64,000 bases of DNA from Corynebacterium casei LMG S-19264. GTDB lineage: Bacteria > Actinomycetota > Actinomycetes > Mycobacteriales > Mycobacteriaceae. Where the stretch lies: positions 662,009 to 726,008 of the forward strand of contig NZ_CP004350.1 in NCBI RefSeq assembly GCF_000550785.1. Direction: 5' to 3'. Made by a program: the position numbers and the translations under genes. Below the pieces are notes generated by a model. The model was not told the origin of the DNA, did not search any database, and saw nothing but the letters and a program-made list of their open reading frames with translations. Positions 1-7,793 of this stretch are shown piece after piece; position 1 is the first letter of the stretch, and each line of letters starts with the position of its first letter.

Positions 1-2
1 CC

Positions 3-398
3 TATGCGCAACCCGAGGGCTATGCGGAGCCAGATTTTACATCGCCGAAGCGTGCGTTGTGGTCTTCACCGTTGGACCACCAAAGGCAAGCCGTCACGCT
101 ACTGGAGGATGATTCCATTGCTATTGCTCACGCTGGGCGGATTAATCGCCGCGTCAGCGCGGTGAGTACTTCTCACATTCAGGAGCTGACTTTTAAAGCT
201 GGCCCCATCCGTCAGATGTTGCGCTTGGGAACCGTAAAATTCGAAATGGTTGCGGGTCCAGCTAGCCTCGCGGGCGAAGACCTCGAGTTTTCTGGTTGCG
301 TGGAACTACTGGATCGCCTGCGCGCGCGTAAGCTCCCGTCTTTAGCGTCAACGAGTCAGCCCACGATTACCGAAGCTGAAGACCTGCAACAGAATTAA
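3..398 (+). CDS. PH-domain membrane protein (YdbT/bPH2-like), C-terminal part
   Basis: The reading frame is open at the left edge, so only the last roughly 131 residues are seen. A TTG at 57 could be read as a start but the frame continues upstream without a stop. The segment around HAGRINRRVSAVSTSHIQ followed by GPIRQMLRLGTVKFE matches the bacterial PH domain pattern (a basic turn, then a conserved 'hIQsl...GPlqrllgl.tv' strand-helix) found in YdbT/YdbS membrane proteins of Actinobacteria. The family is usually membrane-anchored with unknown function. No membrane segment lies in the visible part. The gene ends 24 bp before the convergent trmL stop. The family call is inferred from motif resemblance only. 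Confidence 0.6.
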   Translation, partial: YAQPEGYAEPDFTSPKRALWSSPLDHQRQAVTLLEDDSIAIAHAGRINRRVSAVSTSHIQELTFKAGPIRQMLRLGTVKFEMVAGPASLAGEDLEFSGCVELLDRLRARKLPSLASTSQPTITEAEDLQQN

Positions 399-422
399 GC
401 GATTGACGAAGCTGGGGAGGAA

Positions 423-890
423 TTACACGCCGCCGGGAAAACCAAGTTGACGCCAGGCTTCATAGACAGCGGTCGAGGCCGCGTTGGAGAGGTTCATCGA
501 GCGGCGCGCGGGGACCATCGGGATGCGAACCTCTTCGGTGATACGGGGATGCGCCAGGTGTTCGGCGGGCAAACCACTTGGCTCGGTGCCGAAAAGTAGT
601 ATGTCCCCGTCGGTGTATTCGACATCACTGAACCATTTAGTTGCAGAGGTTGTAAACGCGAATACCCGCGCGCCGGGCAACGCTTCCATGCACGCGTCAA
701 AGTCGGCGTGGATTTTCAGATCTGCCAGGTCATGGTAGTCAAGGCCTGCGCGTTTGAGGTGCTTATCGTCAAAGTTAAAGCCCAGTGGTTCCACCAAGTG
801 CAGCTTGGCGCCAGTCACCGCTGCGGTGCGGATGGCGTTGCCAGTATTGGTGGGAATGACAGGATTATCGAACACGATGTGTAACGGCAT
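423..890 (-). CDS. trmL: tRNA (cytidine(34)-2'-O)-methyltransferase
   Basis: SpoU/TrmH-family SAM-dependent methyltransferase that 2'-O-methylates wobble nucleotide 34 of tRNA. Reading from ATG 890 gives 155 residues, the usual TrmL size. Motif 1 is PTNTGNAIRT (residues 13-22), motif 2 is FGTEPSGLP (100-108), and motif 3 is IPMVPARRSMNLSNAAS near 121-137. Together these form the trefoil-knot SAM site. Longer starts at 896 and 923 exist, but the 923 start would overlap folD. ATG 890 is preceded at 7 nt by a TAAACT hexamer and has no Shine-Dalgarno, which fits a leaderless message. It is divergent from folD. Confidence 0.9.
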   Translation of the reverse strand: MPLHIVFDNPVIPTNTGNAIRTAAVTGAKLHLVEPLGFNFDDKHLKRAGLDYHDLADLKIHADFDACMEALPGARVFAFTTSATKWFSDVEYTDGDILLFGTEPSGLPAEHLAHPRITEEVRIPMVPARRSMNLSNAASTAVYEAWRQLGFPGGV

Positions 891-897
891 AACCATA

Positions 898-907
898 AGT
901 TTAAGAT
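898..907. promoter_or_regulatory. Overlapping divergent -10 hexamers of trmL and folD
   Basis: On the plus strand TAAGAT (902-907) ends 6 nt before the folD ATG at 914. On the minus strand TAAACT (903 to 898) ends 7 nt before the trmL ATG at 890. Neither ATG has a Shine-Dalgarno. The hexamers share two base pairs, so both genes appear to be leaderless and to use the same few base pairs for RNA polymerase. The hexamers and spacings are seen directly; promoter activity is inferred. Confidence 0.5.
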
Positions 908-913
908 GGGTGC

Positions 914-1759
914 ATGACTGCAACCACTTTGGATGGAAAACTGTACCGCGCCGAGCTATTTGAAGACCTCAAAAAGCGAGTTGCCGCACTGGATAAGCAG
1001 CCAGGGCTGGCCACCGTTTTGGTAGGTGAAGATCCAGGTTCACACTCTTATGTGAAGATGAAGCACCGCGATTGCGAAGAACTTGGAATCGCGTCGATTC
1101 GTGAAGACCTGCCAGAAGACACCACCCAGGAAGAACTTGAAGCAGTCATTGCGGAGCTCAACGCCGATGACAATGTCACCGGCTACATCGTCCAGCTGCC
1201 GCTGCCGAAGCATCTCAACGAAAACCGCATCCTGGAATTGATTGACCCGGAAAAAGATGCTGACGGTCTGCACCCGGTAAACCTCGGCAAGCTGGTCCTC
1301 AACGAGGATGCACCACTGCCATGTACTCCAAATGGCTGTATTTCTTTGCTGCGCCGCTACAACGTTGAAATTGACGGCGCCAAGGTGGTTGTCATCGGCC
1401 GCGGCGTGACCGTGGGCCGCCCAATTGGTTTGATGCTCACCCGCCGCAGCGAAAATGCCACGGTGACCCTGTGCCACACCGGTACTAAGGATCTGAAGGC
1501 AGAAACCTTGGAAGCTGACATCATCATCGCTGCAGCAGGCAAGCCACACATGCTCACCGCCGATATGGTCAAAGAAGGCGCAGCTATCTTGGACGTGGGA
1601 GTCTCGCGTGTCGATGGCAAACTTGCCGGCGACGTACACCCTGACGTGTGGGAAAAGGCCGGATTTATCTCTCCGAACCCAGGTGGGGTGGGCCCATTGA
1701 CCCGTACCTTCCTGGTTTCTAATATCGTCGAGCGCGCAGAGCAGCTCGCAGCCAAGTAG
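914..1759 (+). CDS. folD: Methylenetetrahydrofolate dehydrogenase/cyclohydrolase
   Basis: Bifunctional cytosolic enzyme converting 5,10-methylene-THF to 5,10-methenyl-THF (NADP-dependent) and then to 10-formyl-THF. It feeds purine and formyl-Met-tRNA synthesis. The 281 residues are a full family length. Visible motifs are [15 protein letters not shown] (catalytic Lys), the signature [11 protein letters not shown], the Rossmann segment [18 protein letters not shown], and the C-terminal [12 protein letters not shown]3017 gene follows at 23 bp and is probably co-transcribed. Likely a leaderless transcript (TAAGAT 6 nt before the ATG). Confidence 0.97.
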   Translation: MTATTLDGKLYRAELFEDLKKRVAALDKQPGLATVLVGEDPGSHSYVKMKHRDCEELGIASIREDLPEDTTQEELEAVIAELNADDNVTGYIVQLPLPKHLNENRILELIDPEKDADGLHPVNLGKLVLNEDAPLPCTPNGCISLLRRYNVEIDGAKVVVIGRGVTVGRPIGLMLTRRSENATVTLCHTGTKDLKAETLEADIIIAAAGKPHMLTADMVKEGAAILDVGVSRVDGKLAGDVHPDVWEKAGFISPNPGGVGPLTRTFLVSNIVERAEQLAAK

Positions 1760-1782
1760 CTCAAAGTAAAGCCCGTAAGAAT

Positions 1783-2100
1783 ATGCTGTCAGTGTCGAAC
1801 CCGCACGATATCCACTTGAAGCCTTCGCCTTTACCAAGCTGGCTGCAGTGGGTATTTATCGCGCTGTTTGGCCTCGGCGTTGTGGCTTCCGGCGTGATGA
1901 GCCTGATGGAGCATTGGCGCCGCGCTACTTTCCTGTTAGGCGCCGCCATGATTTGGCTCGCAGTCGTGCGCAGAACCTGTGATTCTGACCGGGTAGGCGT
2001 ATTCGCCGTGCGCTCGCGCCGATTCGACATGGCATTTTCTACTGCCCTCGGCGCAGCGCTTGTGTGGCTCTCAGCTTCGGTGGATGCCCTCGGAAGCTAA
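1783..2100 (+). CDS. DUF3017 membrane protein
   Basis: Protein of 105 residues with two to three hydrophobic segments (around residues 20-40, 48-62 and 84-100) separated by a basic loop RRTCDSDRVGVFAVRSRRFD. This matches the small DUF3017 membrane proteins that commonly follow folD in Corynebacteriales. The function is unknown. It lies 23 bp after folD on the same strand, so an operon is likely. The bidirectional hairpin at 2108-2137 ends it against convergent metX. Confidence 0.75.
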   Translation: MLSVSNPHDIHLKPSPLPSWLQWVFIALFGLGVVASGVMSLMEHWRRATFLLGAAMIWLAVVRRTCDSDRVGVFAVRSRRFDMAFSTALGAALVWLSASVDALGS

Positions 2101-2107
2101 TGCTCAC

Positions 2108-2137
2108 AGGATGCGCGCTCCCCGAAGCGCGCATCCT
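2108..2137. terminator. Bidirectional hairpin between DUF3017 gene and metX
   Basis: A perfect 12-bp stem (AGGATGCGCGCT pairing with AGCGCGCATCCT) closes a 6-nt loop between two convergent genes. No strong T tract follows on either side, so it is probably a bidirectional terminator or RNA 3'-end stabiliser. Confidence 0.7.
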
Positions 2138-2138
2138 G

Positions 2139-3281
2139 CTAGATGATGTATTCGTCGCCTAGCCGGTATTCCACACCATCGACACTTTCTGTCGCATTAG
2201 GCAAGGACTGCTGGATAAAGTTGCGCAGAATCCGGTCCATCTGGCGGCCTTCGACCAAGAAGGCATCGTGACCGACAGGGGAGGACAGCTTGGCGATCGC
2301 CAACAGGTTGCCTAGGTTGCGGGAGATGTGTTCTTGCTGGTGATACGGGTATAAGATATCTGTATCCACGCCCACCACCATGGTCGGAACCTCCGAAGAG
2401 GCCAAGGCCTTATTGAGACCGCCTCGCCCGCGGCCAATATCGTGCCGGTTGAGGGATTCAGTCAAGGTGACGTAGGAGCCTGCATCGAAACGCTGCGTTA
2501 GCTTCGCTCCCTGATAATCCAGGTAGGAATTGACGGCAAAGCGCTGATCCAGTTTGCGATAAGGGCCGAGCGGATTTTCCCCTGCCTGCGCCGAGGTACC
2601 GAAGCGCTCATCGATTTCCATTTCCCCGCGGTAGGTCAAGTGCGCAATGCGGCGTGCCGCAGCCAAACCCTCAGCAGGGTATTCGCCGTCGTAGTAGTCA
2701 CCACCTTGCCACAGCGGGTCGCGCTCAATAGCAGAAATCTGCGCCGACTGAATACCAATCTGCCAGGCCGAAGCCCGCGCCGACACAGCAATAACGCACG
2801 CTGCCTGGAGCATCTCTGGATATAACAACGTCCACTCTAAAGTCCGCGCTCCACCCATGGAGCCGCCGATAACCGCATGAACCTCGGTGATTCCCAAAAC
2901 ATCCAGGAAGCGCTTTTCTGCTTCCACCTGGTCGCGAATGGAAACAGCCGGAAAGCGCGAACCATAGGGCTTGCCATCCAAGTCCGAGCTCGGACCGGTT
3001 GAGCCGTTGCAACCGCCTAAGGCATTGGTGGCAATAACGCACCAAGAATCCGTGTCCAGCGCTTTGCCCGGCCCCACCAGGTCACACCACCACGTGGCAA
3101 CATCAGAGTCGCCCGTGAGCGCATGCTCAATGAGCAGCACATTGGAGCCGCGGAATTCACCCCAGCGCTGATATGCGATATCAACGCTGGCAATTTCAGC
3201 CCTGGCTTCAGTGGTGAAAGAGCCGATGGGGATGGTCGTCAAAACGCCTTTATCGGCAAGCAAAACGTGCGTCGAAACCAT
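2139..3281 (-). CDS. metX: Homoserine O-acetyltransferase
   Basis: Transfers acetyl from acetyl-CoA to L-homoserine, giving the O-acetylhomoserine used by MetY in methionine synthesis. It is a cytosolic alpha/beta-hydrolase fold protein of 380 residues, the normal length. The nucleophile elbow GGSMGGARTLEW holds the catalytic Ser, VVGVDTDILYPYHQQ holds the Asp region, and SPVGHDAFLVEG holds the catalytic His. The ATG overlaps the metY stop as TAATG, so translation is probably coupled. The substrate pathway is supported by the adjacent metY. Confidence 0.95.
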   Translation of the reverse strand: MVSTHVLLADKGVLTTIPIGSFTTEARAEIASVDIAYQRWGEFRGSNVLLIEHALTGDSDVATWWCDLVGPGKALDTDSWCVIATNALGGCNGSTGPSSDLDGKPYGSRFPAVSIRDQVEAEKRFLDVLGITEVHAVIGGSMGGARTLEWTLLYPEMLQAACVIAVSARASAWQIGIQSAQISAIERDPLWQGGDYYDGEYPAEGLAAARRIAHLTYRGEMEIDERFGTSAQAGENPLGPYRKLDQRFAVNSYLDYQGAKLTQRFDAGSYVTLTESLNRHDIGRGRGGLNKALASSEVPTMVVGVDTDILYPYHQQEHISRNLGNLLAIAKLSSPVGHDAFLVEGRQMDRILRNFIQQSLPNATESVDGVEYRLGDEYII

Positions 3282-4594
3282 TAGATTGCGGAGAATCCCA
3301 ACTCAAGGTCAGCGATGATGTCATCAATGTTTTCAATACCGACTGACAGACGGACAGTGGATTGGGTAATGCCAGCAACACGCAGTCCTTCTTCATCGGA
3401 CTGGGAGTGCGTGGTGGTTGCTGGGTGCACCACCAGGGAGCGGGTGTCACCGATGTTGGCCAGGTTAGAGTGCAGTTTCAGCGCGTCAATGAATGTCCAC
3501 GCTTCATCCTTGCCGCCGTCAATCTCGAAGGAGAGAACGGAACCGGCGGAGGTGTAACCGAGGCGTTCTTTGACGTCCTTGTATGGGCTGGACTCCAGGC
3601 CGGCGTAGTTGACTTTGGTGACCTTGTCGTGTGCTTCGAGGTACTCAGCTACCTTTTGCGCGTTTTCGCCGTGCTTGTCGATACGCAGTTGCAGCGTCTC
3701 CAAACCGGACAGCGTGATCCAGGCATTGAATGGAGAAAGAGCAGCGCCGGTATCGCGCAGGATGCCTGCACGTGCCTTGAGCGCGAACGCTGGTGCGCCA
3801 AGATCCGCGTACTTCAGGCCGTGGTACGCAGGGTCTGGGTTAACGAAGTATGGGAACACTGGCTCACCGTTGCGCTCGACGGTCCAGTCGAATTTGCCGC
3901 TGTCAACAATCACGCCGCCGATGGAAGAGCCATTGCCGGAGTAGAACTTGGTGGTTGAGGCTACGACGATGTCTGCGCCGAGCTCGATTGGGCGGGACAC
4001 TGCAGCGGTTGCGATGGTGTTGTCCACAATTAGTGGAACCTGGTTAGCGTGCGCAACCTCAGCGATGGCTGGGATATCCAGGACATCCGCTACTGGGTTG
4101 CCGAAGGTCTCACCATAGAACGCGCGGGTATTTGGTTTGACTGCATCTGCCCAAGACTGTGGGTCATCTGGGTTTTCTACCAAGGTGACCTCAATGCCCA
4201 AACGAGCCAAGGTGATGGTGAACAAGGTGTTGGTTCCGCCGTAAAGACGAGGGGAAGACACGATGTGGTCACCGGCTGAAGCAAGGGTGAAGATAGCGGA
4301 GGTTTGTGCGGCCTGGCCCGAGGCAAACGCTACCGCGGCAACGCCGCCTTCCAAGCTCGCGATACGCTGCTCTAAAGCGTCCACGGTTGGGTTGGTCAGG
4401 CGGGTATAAATCGGGCCCGCATCGGAAAGGTTAAAGCGGTTGGCTGCATGCTCTGCAGAATCAAAAACATAAGACGTGGTCTGATGAACTGGAACGTTAC
4501 GAGAGTTTGCGGATCCGTCTAGGTCCTGGCCCACGTGCAGTGCGCGGGTGGCCAAAGACCAGTTCTCAAAGTTGCTGTTGTCATATTTAGTCAT
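3281..4594 (-). CDS. metY: O-acetylhomoserine sulfhydrylase
   Basis: PLP-dependent Cys/Met-metabolism family enzyme making homocysteine from O-acetylhomoserine and sulfide. The start is ATG 4594 (MTKYDNSNFENW), giving 437 residues. An upstream in-frame ATG at 4624 would add ten unconserved residues. The PLP lysine lies in VASTTKFYSGNGSSIGG, with the substrate-loop motif SGQAAQTSAIF and the family C-terminus SLVVHPATTTHSQ. It is the first gene of the metY-metX operon. Upstream lies an inverted repeat containing GTCTA/TAGAC half-sites (see separate entry). Confidence 0.95.
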   Translation of the reverse strand: MTKYDNSNFENWSLATRALHVGQDLDGSANSRNVPVHQTTSYVFDSAEHAANRFNLSDAGPIYTRLTNPTVDALEQRIASLEGGVAAVAFASGQAAQTSAIFTLASAGDHIVSSPRLYGGTNTLFTITLARLGIEVTLVENPDDPQSWADAVKPNTRAFYGETFGNPVADVLDIPAIAEVAHANQVPLIVDNTIATAAVSRPIELGADIVVASTTKFYSGNGSSIGGVIVDSGKFDWTVERNGEPVFPYFVNPDPAYHGLKYADLGAPAFALKARAGILRDTGAALSPFNAWITLSGLETLQLRIDKHGENAQKVAEYLEAHDKVTKVNYAGLESSPYKDVKERLGYTSAGSVLSFEIDGGKDEAWTFIDALKLHSNLANIGDTRSLVVHPATTTHSQSDEEGLRVAGITQSTVRLSVGIENIDDIIADLELGFSAI

Positions 4595-4630
4595 GTCTCG
4601 CACGGTACCTAGAATGTGTGGCACCTTCCA

Positions 4631-4675
4631 TGTCTATTTCTGAACCTGCTGGCAGAAAAAGAATATAAATAGACA
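4631..4675. promoter_or_regulatory. Inverted repeat upstream of metY (possible McbR site)
   Basis: TGTCTATTT at 4631-4639 is repeated as its exact reverse complement AAATAGACA at 4667-4675, with 27 bp between. C. glutamicum McbR is known to recognise TAGAC-N6-GTCTA upstream of sulfur genes. Here the same five-base half-sites are present but point outwards with a long spacing. This could be two half-operators or an RNA hairpin in the leader. The repeat is seen; the McbR link is inference. Confidence 0.35.
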
Positions 4676-4704
4676 AAGCGGTATTGTTTGCCGTAACGAG
4701 CTGT

Positions 4705-5913
4705 CTAGGAGAACTTCATTCCATGAGCATGCAGTGCATCGCGGTATGGCGCACCCAATGCAGTAGCGGGAGTCAAAATGCCGCCGGAAACATCTGGTAG
4801 TCCCGCGGGCTTGGTGGCCAGAAATACTGCGGCCTCGCTCAACATCATGGAGGTTACGCGGTATCCCGGATCGCCCTGTGCAGTAACGGTTGCGGTGTGC
4901 AGGGCACCGGATTCAGTCAATCCGTAGTGGGTAATGCTGAATCCGCCCTCATCGAGCTTCTTGGGGCCATCGCCAGGCTTTGGCAGAAAGCGCGCCATGC
5001 GCTTGTTCATCACCGCGGCAAAACCAACGGCGGTTACAGCAAAGAGTGCATTGGCTTTAATTCTTCCGCTCAGTCCGGTTCCGGCGGTGATGGCCTCGCG
5101 GTAGCGCAGCTTGTCGCCGTAGGCATACTCGGACAAGGTATTTGAGCGGCGAACGATGCGCGTATTGAACATCGCCATGAAAAATGGCCCTGTCCATTGG
5201 CGCGCCAGCGGGTCGAAGGATACGTCCATGTCCTTTTGCTCGCCCAGGTCCGGCTCATTCTTGTGGTCGGGCGAAAGGGTATAAGGACTATGCAAGATGG
5301 CACCGCCCTTTTCCATCTTCTTGGCATCCGCGCTCACCGCACGCATGGAGTCGATGGTGCCGCCGGATAATCCGCCAGCGAGGTGTTCCACAGCCATGGT
5401 TACTTCAGAAAATGCAGTTTGAGCAGTGTCGTGTAGATGGAACATGCCCATGTCTGAGGGGACGGAGTCGAATCCGCAGGAATGGACAATCTTGGCGCCG
5501 GTTTGCTGTGCTCTCTCATGCCAGGTGTCGATGTTGCGGCGGATAAACAGCGCCTCGCCGCACAGATCAACATAGTGGGTTCCATTTTCTACGCAGGCTT
5601 CAACAACCTTGTCGCCGTAGTACGTATATGGCCCAACGGTGGAGATGAGCACCGTAGAGCGCGAAGCCAACTCGCGCATCTCATCGATGTTTGAAGCATC
5701 CGCAACCAGAATCGGCAAGGCAATATCAGTTGCGGAAACGAGCTCTTGCAGCTTCGACTCATTGCGGCCAGCAACCGCGATGGATAGCTCCGGGTGATTC
5801 TCGGCCAGATATTGCGCGGTTAGCTTCCCAACGAAGCTGGTGGCGCCGAAGACAACAATATCGAAGTCGCGTATGTTATCGGCAGGCGATTCTTGGCTGC
5901 TGGGCTGCGTCAT
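4705..5913 (-). CDS. Saccharopine dehydrogenase-like NAD(P)-binding protein
   Basis: Protein of 402 residues with an N-terminal Rossmann fold, VVFGATSFVGKLTAQYL (residues 20-36), AGRNESKL, and VGPYTYYGDKVVEAC...GTHYVDLCGE. This is the pattern of the saccharopine dehydrogenase NADP-binding family and of mycobacterial trans-acting enoyl-reductase-like proteins (Rv2449c type). The substrate is unknown; in related bacteria the family acts in lipid or glycolipid metabolism. It follows the MBL hydrolase gene with an ATGA overlap, so the two are probably translationally coupled. True lysine metabolism is unlikely given the family. Confidence 0.75.
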   Translation of the reverse strand: MTQPSSQESPADNIRDFDIVVFGATSFVGKLTAQYLAENHPELSIAVAGRNESKLQELVSATDIALPILVADASNIDEMRELASRSTVLISTVGPYTYYGDKVVEACVENGTHYVDLCGEALFIRRNIDTWHERAQQTGAKIVHSCGFDSVPSDMGMFHLHDTAQTAFSEVTMAVEHLAGGLSGGTIDSMRAVSADAKKMEKGGAILHSPYTLSPDHKNEPDLGEQKDMDVSFDPLARQWTGPFFMAMFNTRIVRRSNTLSEYAYGDKLRYREAITAGTGLSGRIKANALFAVTAVGFAAVMNKRMARFLPKPGDGPKKLDEGGFSITHYGLTESGALHTATVTAQGDPGYRVTSMMLSEAAVFLATKPAGLPDVSGGILTPATALGAPYRDALHAHGMKFS

Positions 5914-6533
5914 GCGTCCAATTCTAGGGGCTGGGAAAGATCCAGTGGGGTTCCTTCTTCCAAGCGGGCGTAGCCCGGAACCTTCATCTTGACCATGACG
6001 TTGTCATAGAGTGTCCGGCCGAACTTGCTGAGAACGCCATCGTGGATCGGGATGGTGCGGGTGGCAGAAACAGTGCGGGCATAGGCCGCGGCTTCAGAGT
6101 TCTTCACCCATGGGGCAGAGATTGGAAGTAGCAGTACTTCGACGTTGTGCAAGCCCTTGATGTATTGATCGCCGGGGTGGAGCACGCCGTTGAAGTAATA
6201 GCCAAGATTCACTGGACGCGGCATGCGTGGGTGAACTTCGTGGTGCAGGCCGCCCACGGCATGGATGGTGGTGCCCAAAAGCTCAAAGTTTTCGCCTGGG
6301 CGAAGAACTGTGCCCTCGCCAATCAGACCAACCGCATCCGCTGGGCCCCAGACTGGCAAGCCTGATGCCTTCACGGTTTCAGCATCAACGTGATCCGGAT
6401 GTGAGTGGGTGAGAAGCACTGCATCTGCCGATGCCAAGATAGAAAGATTTGATGCCGGGCCAGGGTCAATGACGAAGACTCCCTGGTCGGTTGAGACGGA
6501 AGCGCAAGAGTGTCCATGGAGTGTGAGTTTCAT
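5910..6533 (-). CDS. MBL-fold metallo-hydrolase (UlaG-like)
   Basis: Protein of 207 residues with the metallo-beta-lactamase superfamily motif THSHPDHVD (about residues 40-48), an N-terminal MKLTLHGHSC strand, and the late ligand regions GGLHHEVHPRMP, LHPGD and IPIHDG. It resembles UlaG-type or YfnR-like Zn-dependent hydrolases, but the substrate cannot be told. It is the first gene of a two-gene unit with the downstream saccharopine dehydrogenase-like gene (4-bp ATGA overlap). Its start faces dps across 135 bp that carry a DtxR-like box. Confidence 0.8.
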   Translation of the reverse strand: MKLTLHGHSCASVSTDQGVFVIDPGPASNLSILASADAVLLTHSHPDHVDAETVKASGLPVWGPADAVGLIGEGTVLRPGENFELLGTTIHAVGGLHHEVHPRMPRPVNLGYYFNGVLHPGDQYIKGLHNVEVLLLPISAPWVKNSEAAAYARTVSATRTIPIHDGVLSKFGRTLYDNVMVKMKVPGYARLEEGTPLDLSQPLELDA

Positions 6534-6582
6534 AGCACTAGCCTAGATAAAAACCTGTTTCCCGTGGCGTGACCCAGGAACG

Positions 6583-6601
6583 GTTGCTGAGGCTAACCTT
6601 A
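6583..6601. promoter_or_regulatory. DtxR-like box upstream of dps
   Basis: The 19 bp here match the DtxR consensus TTAGGTTAGGCTAACCTAA at 14 positions, with the right half GGCTAACCT intact. It sits at about -86 to -68 relative to the inferred dps start site (6669). That placement would suit activation; I recall DtxR activating iron-storage genes in C. glutamicum. It could also repress the divergent MBL operon. The match was made by eye. Confidence 0.5.
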
Positions 6602-6656
6602 GCTCTGACCTGCGTAAATGTGGCAAAATAGACATGCAATAAATGTGGTTCGGGGA

Positions 6657-6662
6657 TATAAT
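6657..6662 (+). promoter_or_regulatory. -10 hexamer of leaderless dps
   Basis: A perfect TATAAT lies at 6657-6662, exactly -12 to -7 relative to the A of the dps ATG (6669). No Shine-Dalgarno separates them. This places the likely transcription start at the start codon. Confidence 0.65.
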
Positions 6663-6668
6663 GGAGTC

Positions 6669-7148
6669 ATGACTCAGTACACTGTTCCTGGTTTGTCCGA
6701 TGTTGATTCCAAGAAGCTCTCTGAAGAGCTGCAGGCCCGTCTGAATGATTACAACGACCTGCATTTGATTTTGAAGCACGCCCACTGGAACGTTGTGGGA
6801 CCAAACTTCATTGCTGTTCATGAGATGCTCGACCCACAAATTGAACTGGTGCGCGGCTACGCAGACGAAGTCGCTGAACGAGTATCCACCCTTGGCTTTG
6901 AGCCATTGGGTACTCCAAAGGCTCAGGCTGAAGACCGTACTGCTTTGAAGTACGACCTCAACCGCGCTAACACCCAAGACCACCTCGCGGCTATCGATGA
7001 GTTGTACACCACCGTCATCGAAAACGTTCGTGAGTCCTTGAAGGTCTCCGGCGATATCGATCCAATCACCGAAGACATCTTCATCGCACAGTCTGCGGAG
7101 CTCGAGAAGTTCCAGTGGTTCGTGCGCGCACACCTTGACAAGGCTTAA
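6669..7148 (+). CDS. dps: Dps-family DNA-binding ferritin-like protein
   Basis: Starvation and oxidative-stress ferritin that oxidises Fe(II) with peroxide, stores iron in a dodecamer and can coat DNA. From ATG 6669 it has 159 residues, the usual size. The ferroxidase ligands are visible in ILKHAHWNVVGPNFIAVHEMLDPQIEL (His, His, Asp, Glu) with the typical helix RGYADEVAERVSTLGFEPLGT. An ATG-like start at 6618 would add unconserved residues upstream of the promoter and was not used. A TATAAT lies 6 nt upstream, so the message is probably leaderless. A DtxR-like box lies further upstream. Confidence 0.95.
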   Translation: MTQYTVPGLSDVDSKKLSEELQARLNDYNDLHLILKHAHWNVVGPNFIAVHEMLDPQIELVRGYADEVAERVSTLGFEPLGTPKAQAEDRTALKYDLNRANTQDHLAAIDELYTTVIENVRESLKVSGDIDPITEDIFIAQSAELEKFQWFVRAHLDKA

Positions 7149-7198
7149 GCTTCGCGGTTTGAGCACCTGTCACTGAGGCTCTAATAAAGGAGTGGAAC

Positions 7199-7238
7199 AG
7201 AAGCGGAGACCATCCAAGAACGGATGGCCTCCGCTTCT
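7199..7238 (+). terminator. Hairpin downstream of dps
   Basis: AGAAGCGGAG (7199-7208) plus CCATCC pairs with GGATGG plus CTCCGCTTCT (7229-7238). There is one internal mismatch and a 6-nt loop. It sits about 50 bp after the dps stop and has no T tract. Confidence 0.6.
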
Positions 7239-7275
7239 GCTATGTGCGTAATCTTCGCGTAGGTTGGGCGGCGAA

Positions 7276-7303
7276 GTCGATGAGTGTCGATGAGTGTCGA
7301 TGG
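7276..7303. repeat. 10-bp tandem repeat before hypothetical gene
   Basis: GTCGATGAGT occurs at 7276-7285 and 7286-7295, followed by a partial third copy GTCGATGG (7296-7303). The third copy runs directly into the ribosome-binding site (GGGGAAGGA) of the gene at 7317. Copy number could vary by slippage. Confidence 0.8.
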
Positions 7304-7316
7304 GGAAGGAAATACG

Positions 7317-7778
7317 ATGACCTTTTTACAAAGGTACGAGGACTTCTACGGACAATACCGTCAGAAATTTGAAGACACGGAAGTCCCTAAAGCACTAGCC
7401 ACATTGTCAGCAGATGCGCGGCGGCGAGTAGAAAACGGGGAAGGGGAGTTCCCCATTGAGCTGCTCGCAGAAGTGCGTGATGGCGAACTGGAAGAGAAAC
7501 AGAAAATAGCAACCATGACTGCTATAGCGGGAACCTGGTCGAATGCCGCATCGGACACGTACTGGCACGCGGGGCCCGTGGGCGGAGACGCGTTCTCCGA
7601 ACGGGTCGGAATTGGACTCATGCACCCAGGCGGGAGAGCGTTCACCCCGCTTCTCAAGCGCATTGAGGTAATCCTCGATGAAAGCGCAGAAAGTCCGAGC
7701 GAAAATGATGCCCTCGAAGTGCTCGCCTTCCTTTTAAATCTAGATGCACAAGAGTCCAGAAAGAAAGGCGAGTCCTAG
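7317..7778 (+). CDS. Hypothetical protein (153 aa)
   Basis: I do not recognise this protein. The start at ATG 7317 (MTFLQRYEDFYGQ) is chosen because GGGAAGGA lies just upstream. An earlier in-frame ATG falls inside the tandem repeat. The product is soluble, acidic and largely helical, with a central Trp/Gly/His patch (TWSNAASDTYWHAGPVGGDAF) and a C-terminal helix EVLAFLLNLDAQESRKK. No signal peptide, membrane segment or cysteine is seen. It is convergent with the M3 peptidase gene. A tRNA-synthetase-adjacent or immunity-like role cannot be argued from the sequence. Confidence 0.55.
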   Translation: MTFLQRYEDFYGQYRQKFEDTEVPKALATLSADARRRVENGEGEFPIELLAEVRDGELEEKQKIATMTAIAGTWSNAASDTYWHAGPVGGDAFSERVGIGLMHPGGRAFTPLLKRIEVILDESAESPSENDALEVLAFLLNLDAQESRKKGES

Positions 7779-7793
7779 CTTAAGCCGGGAGTA

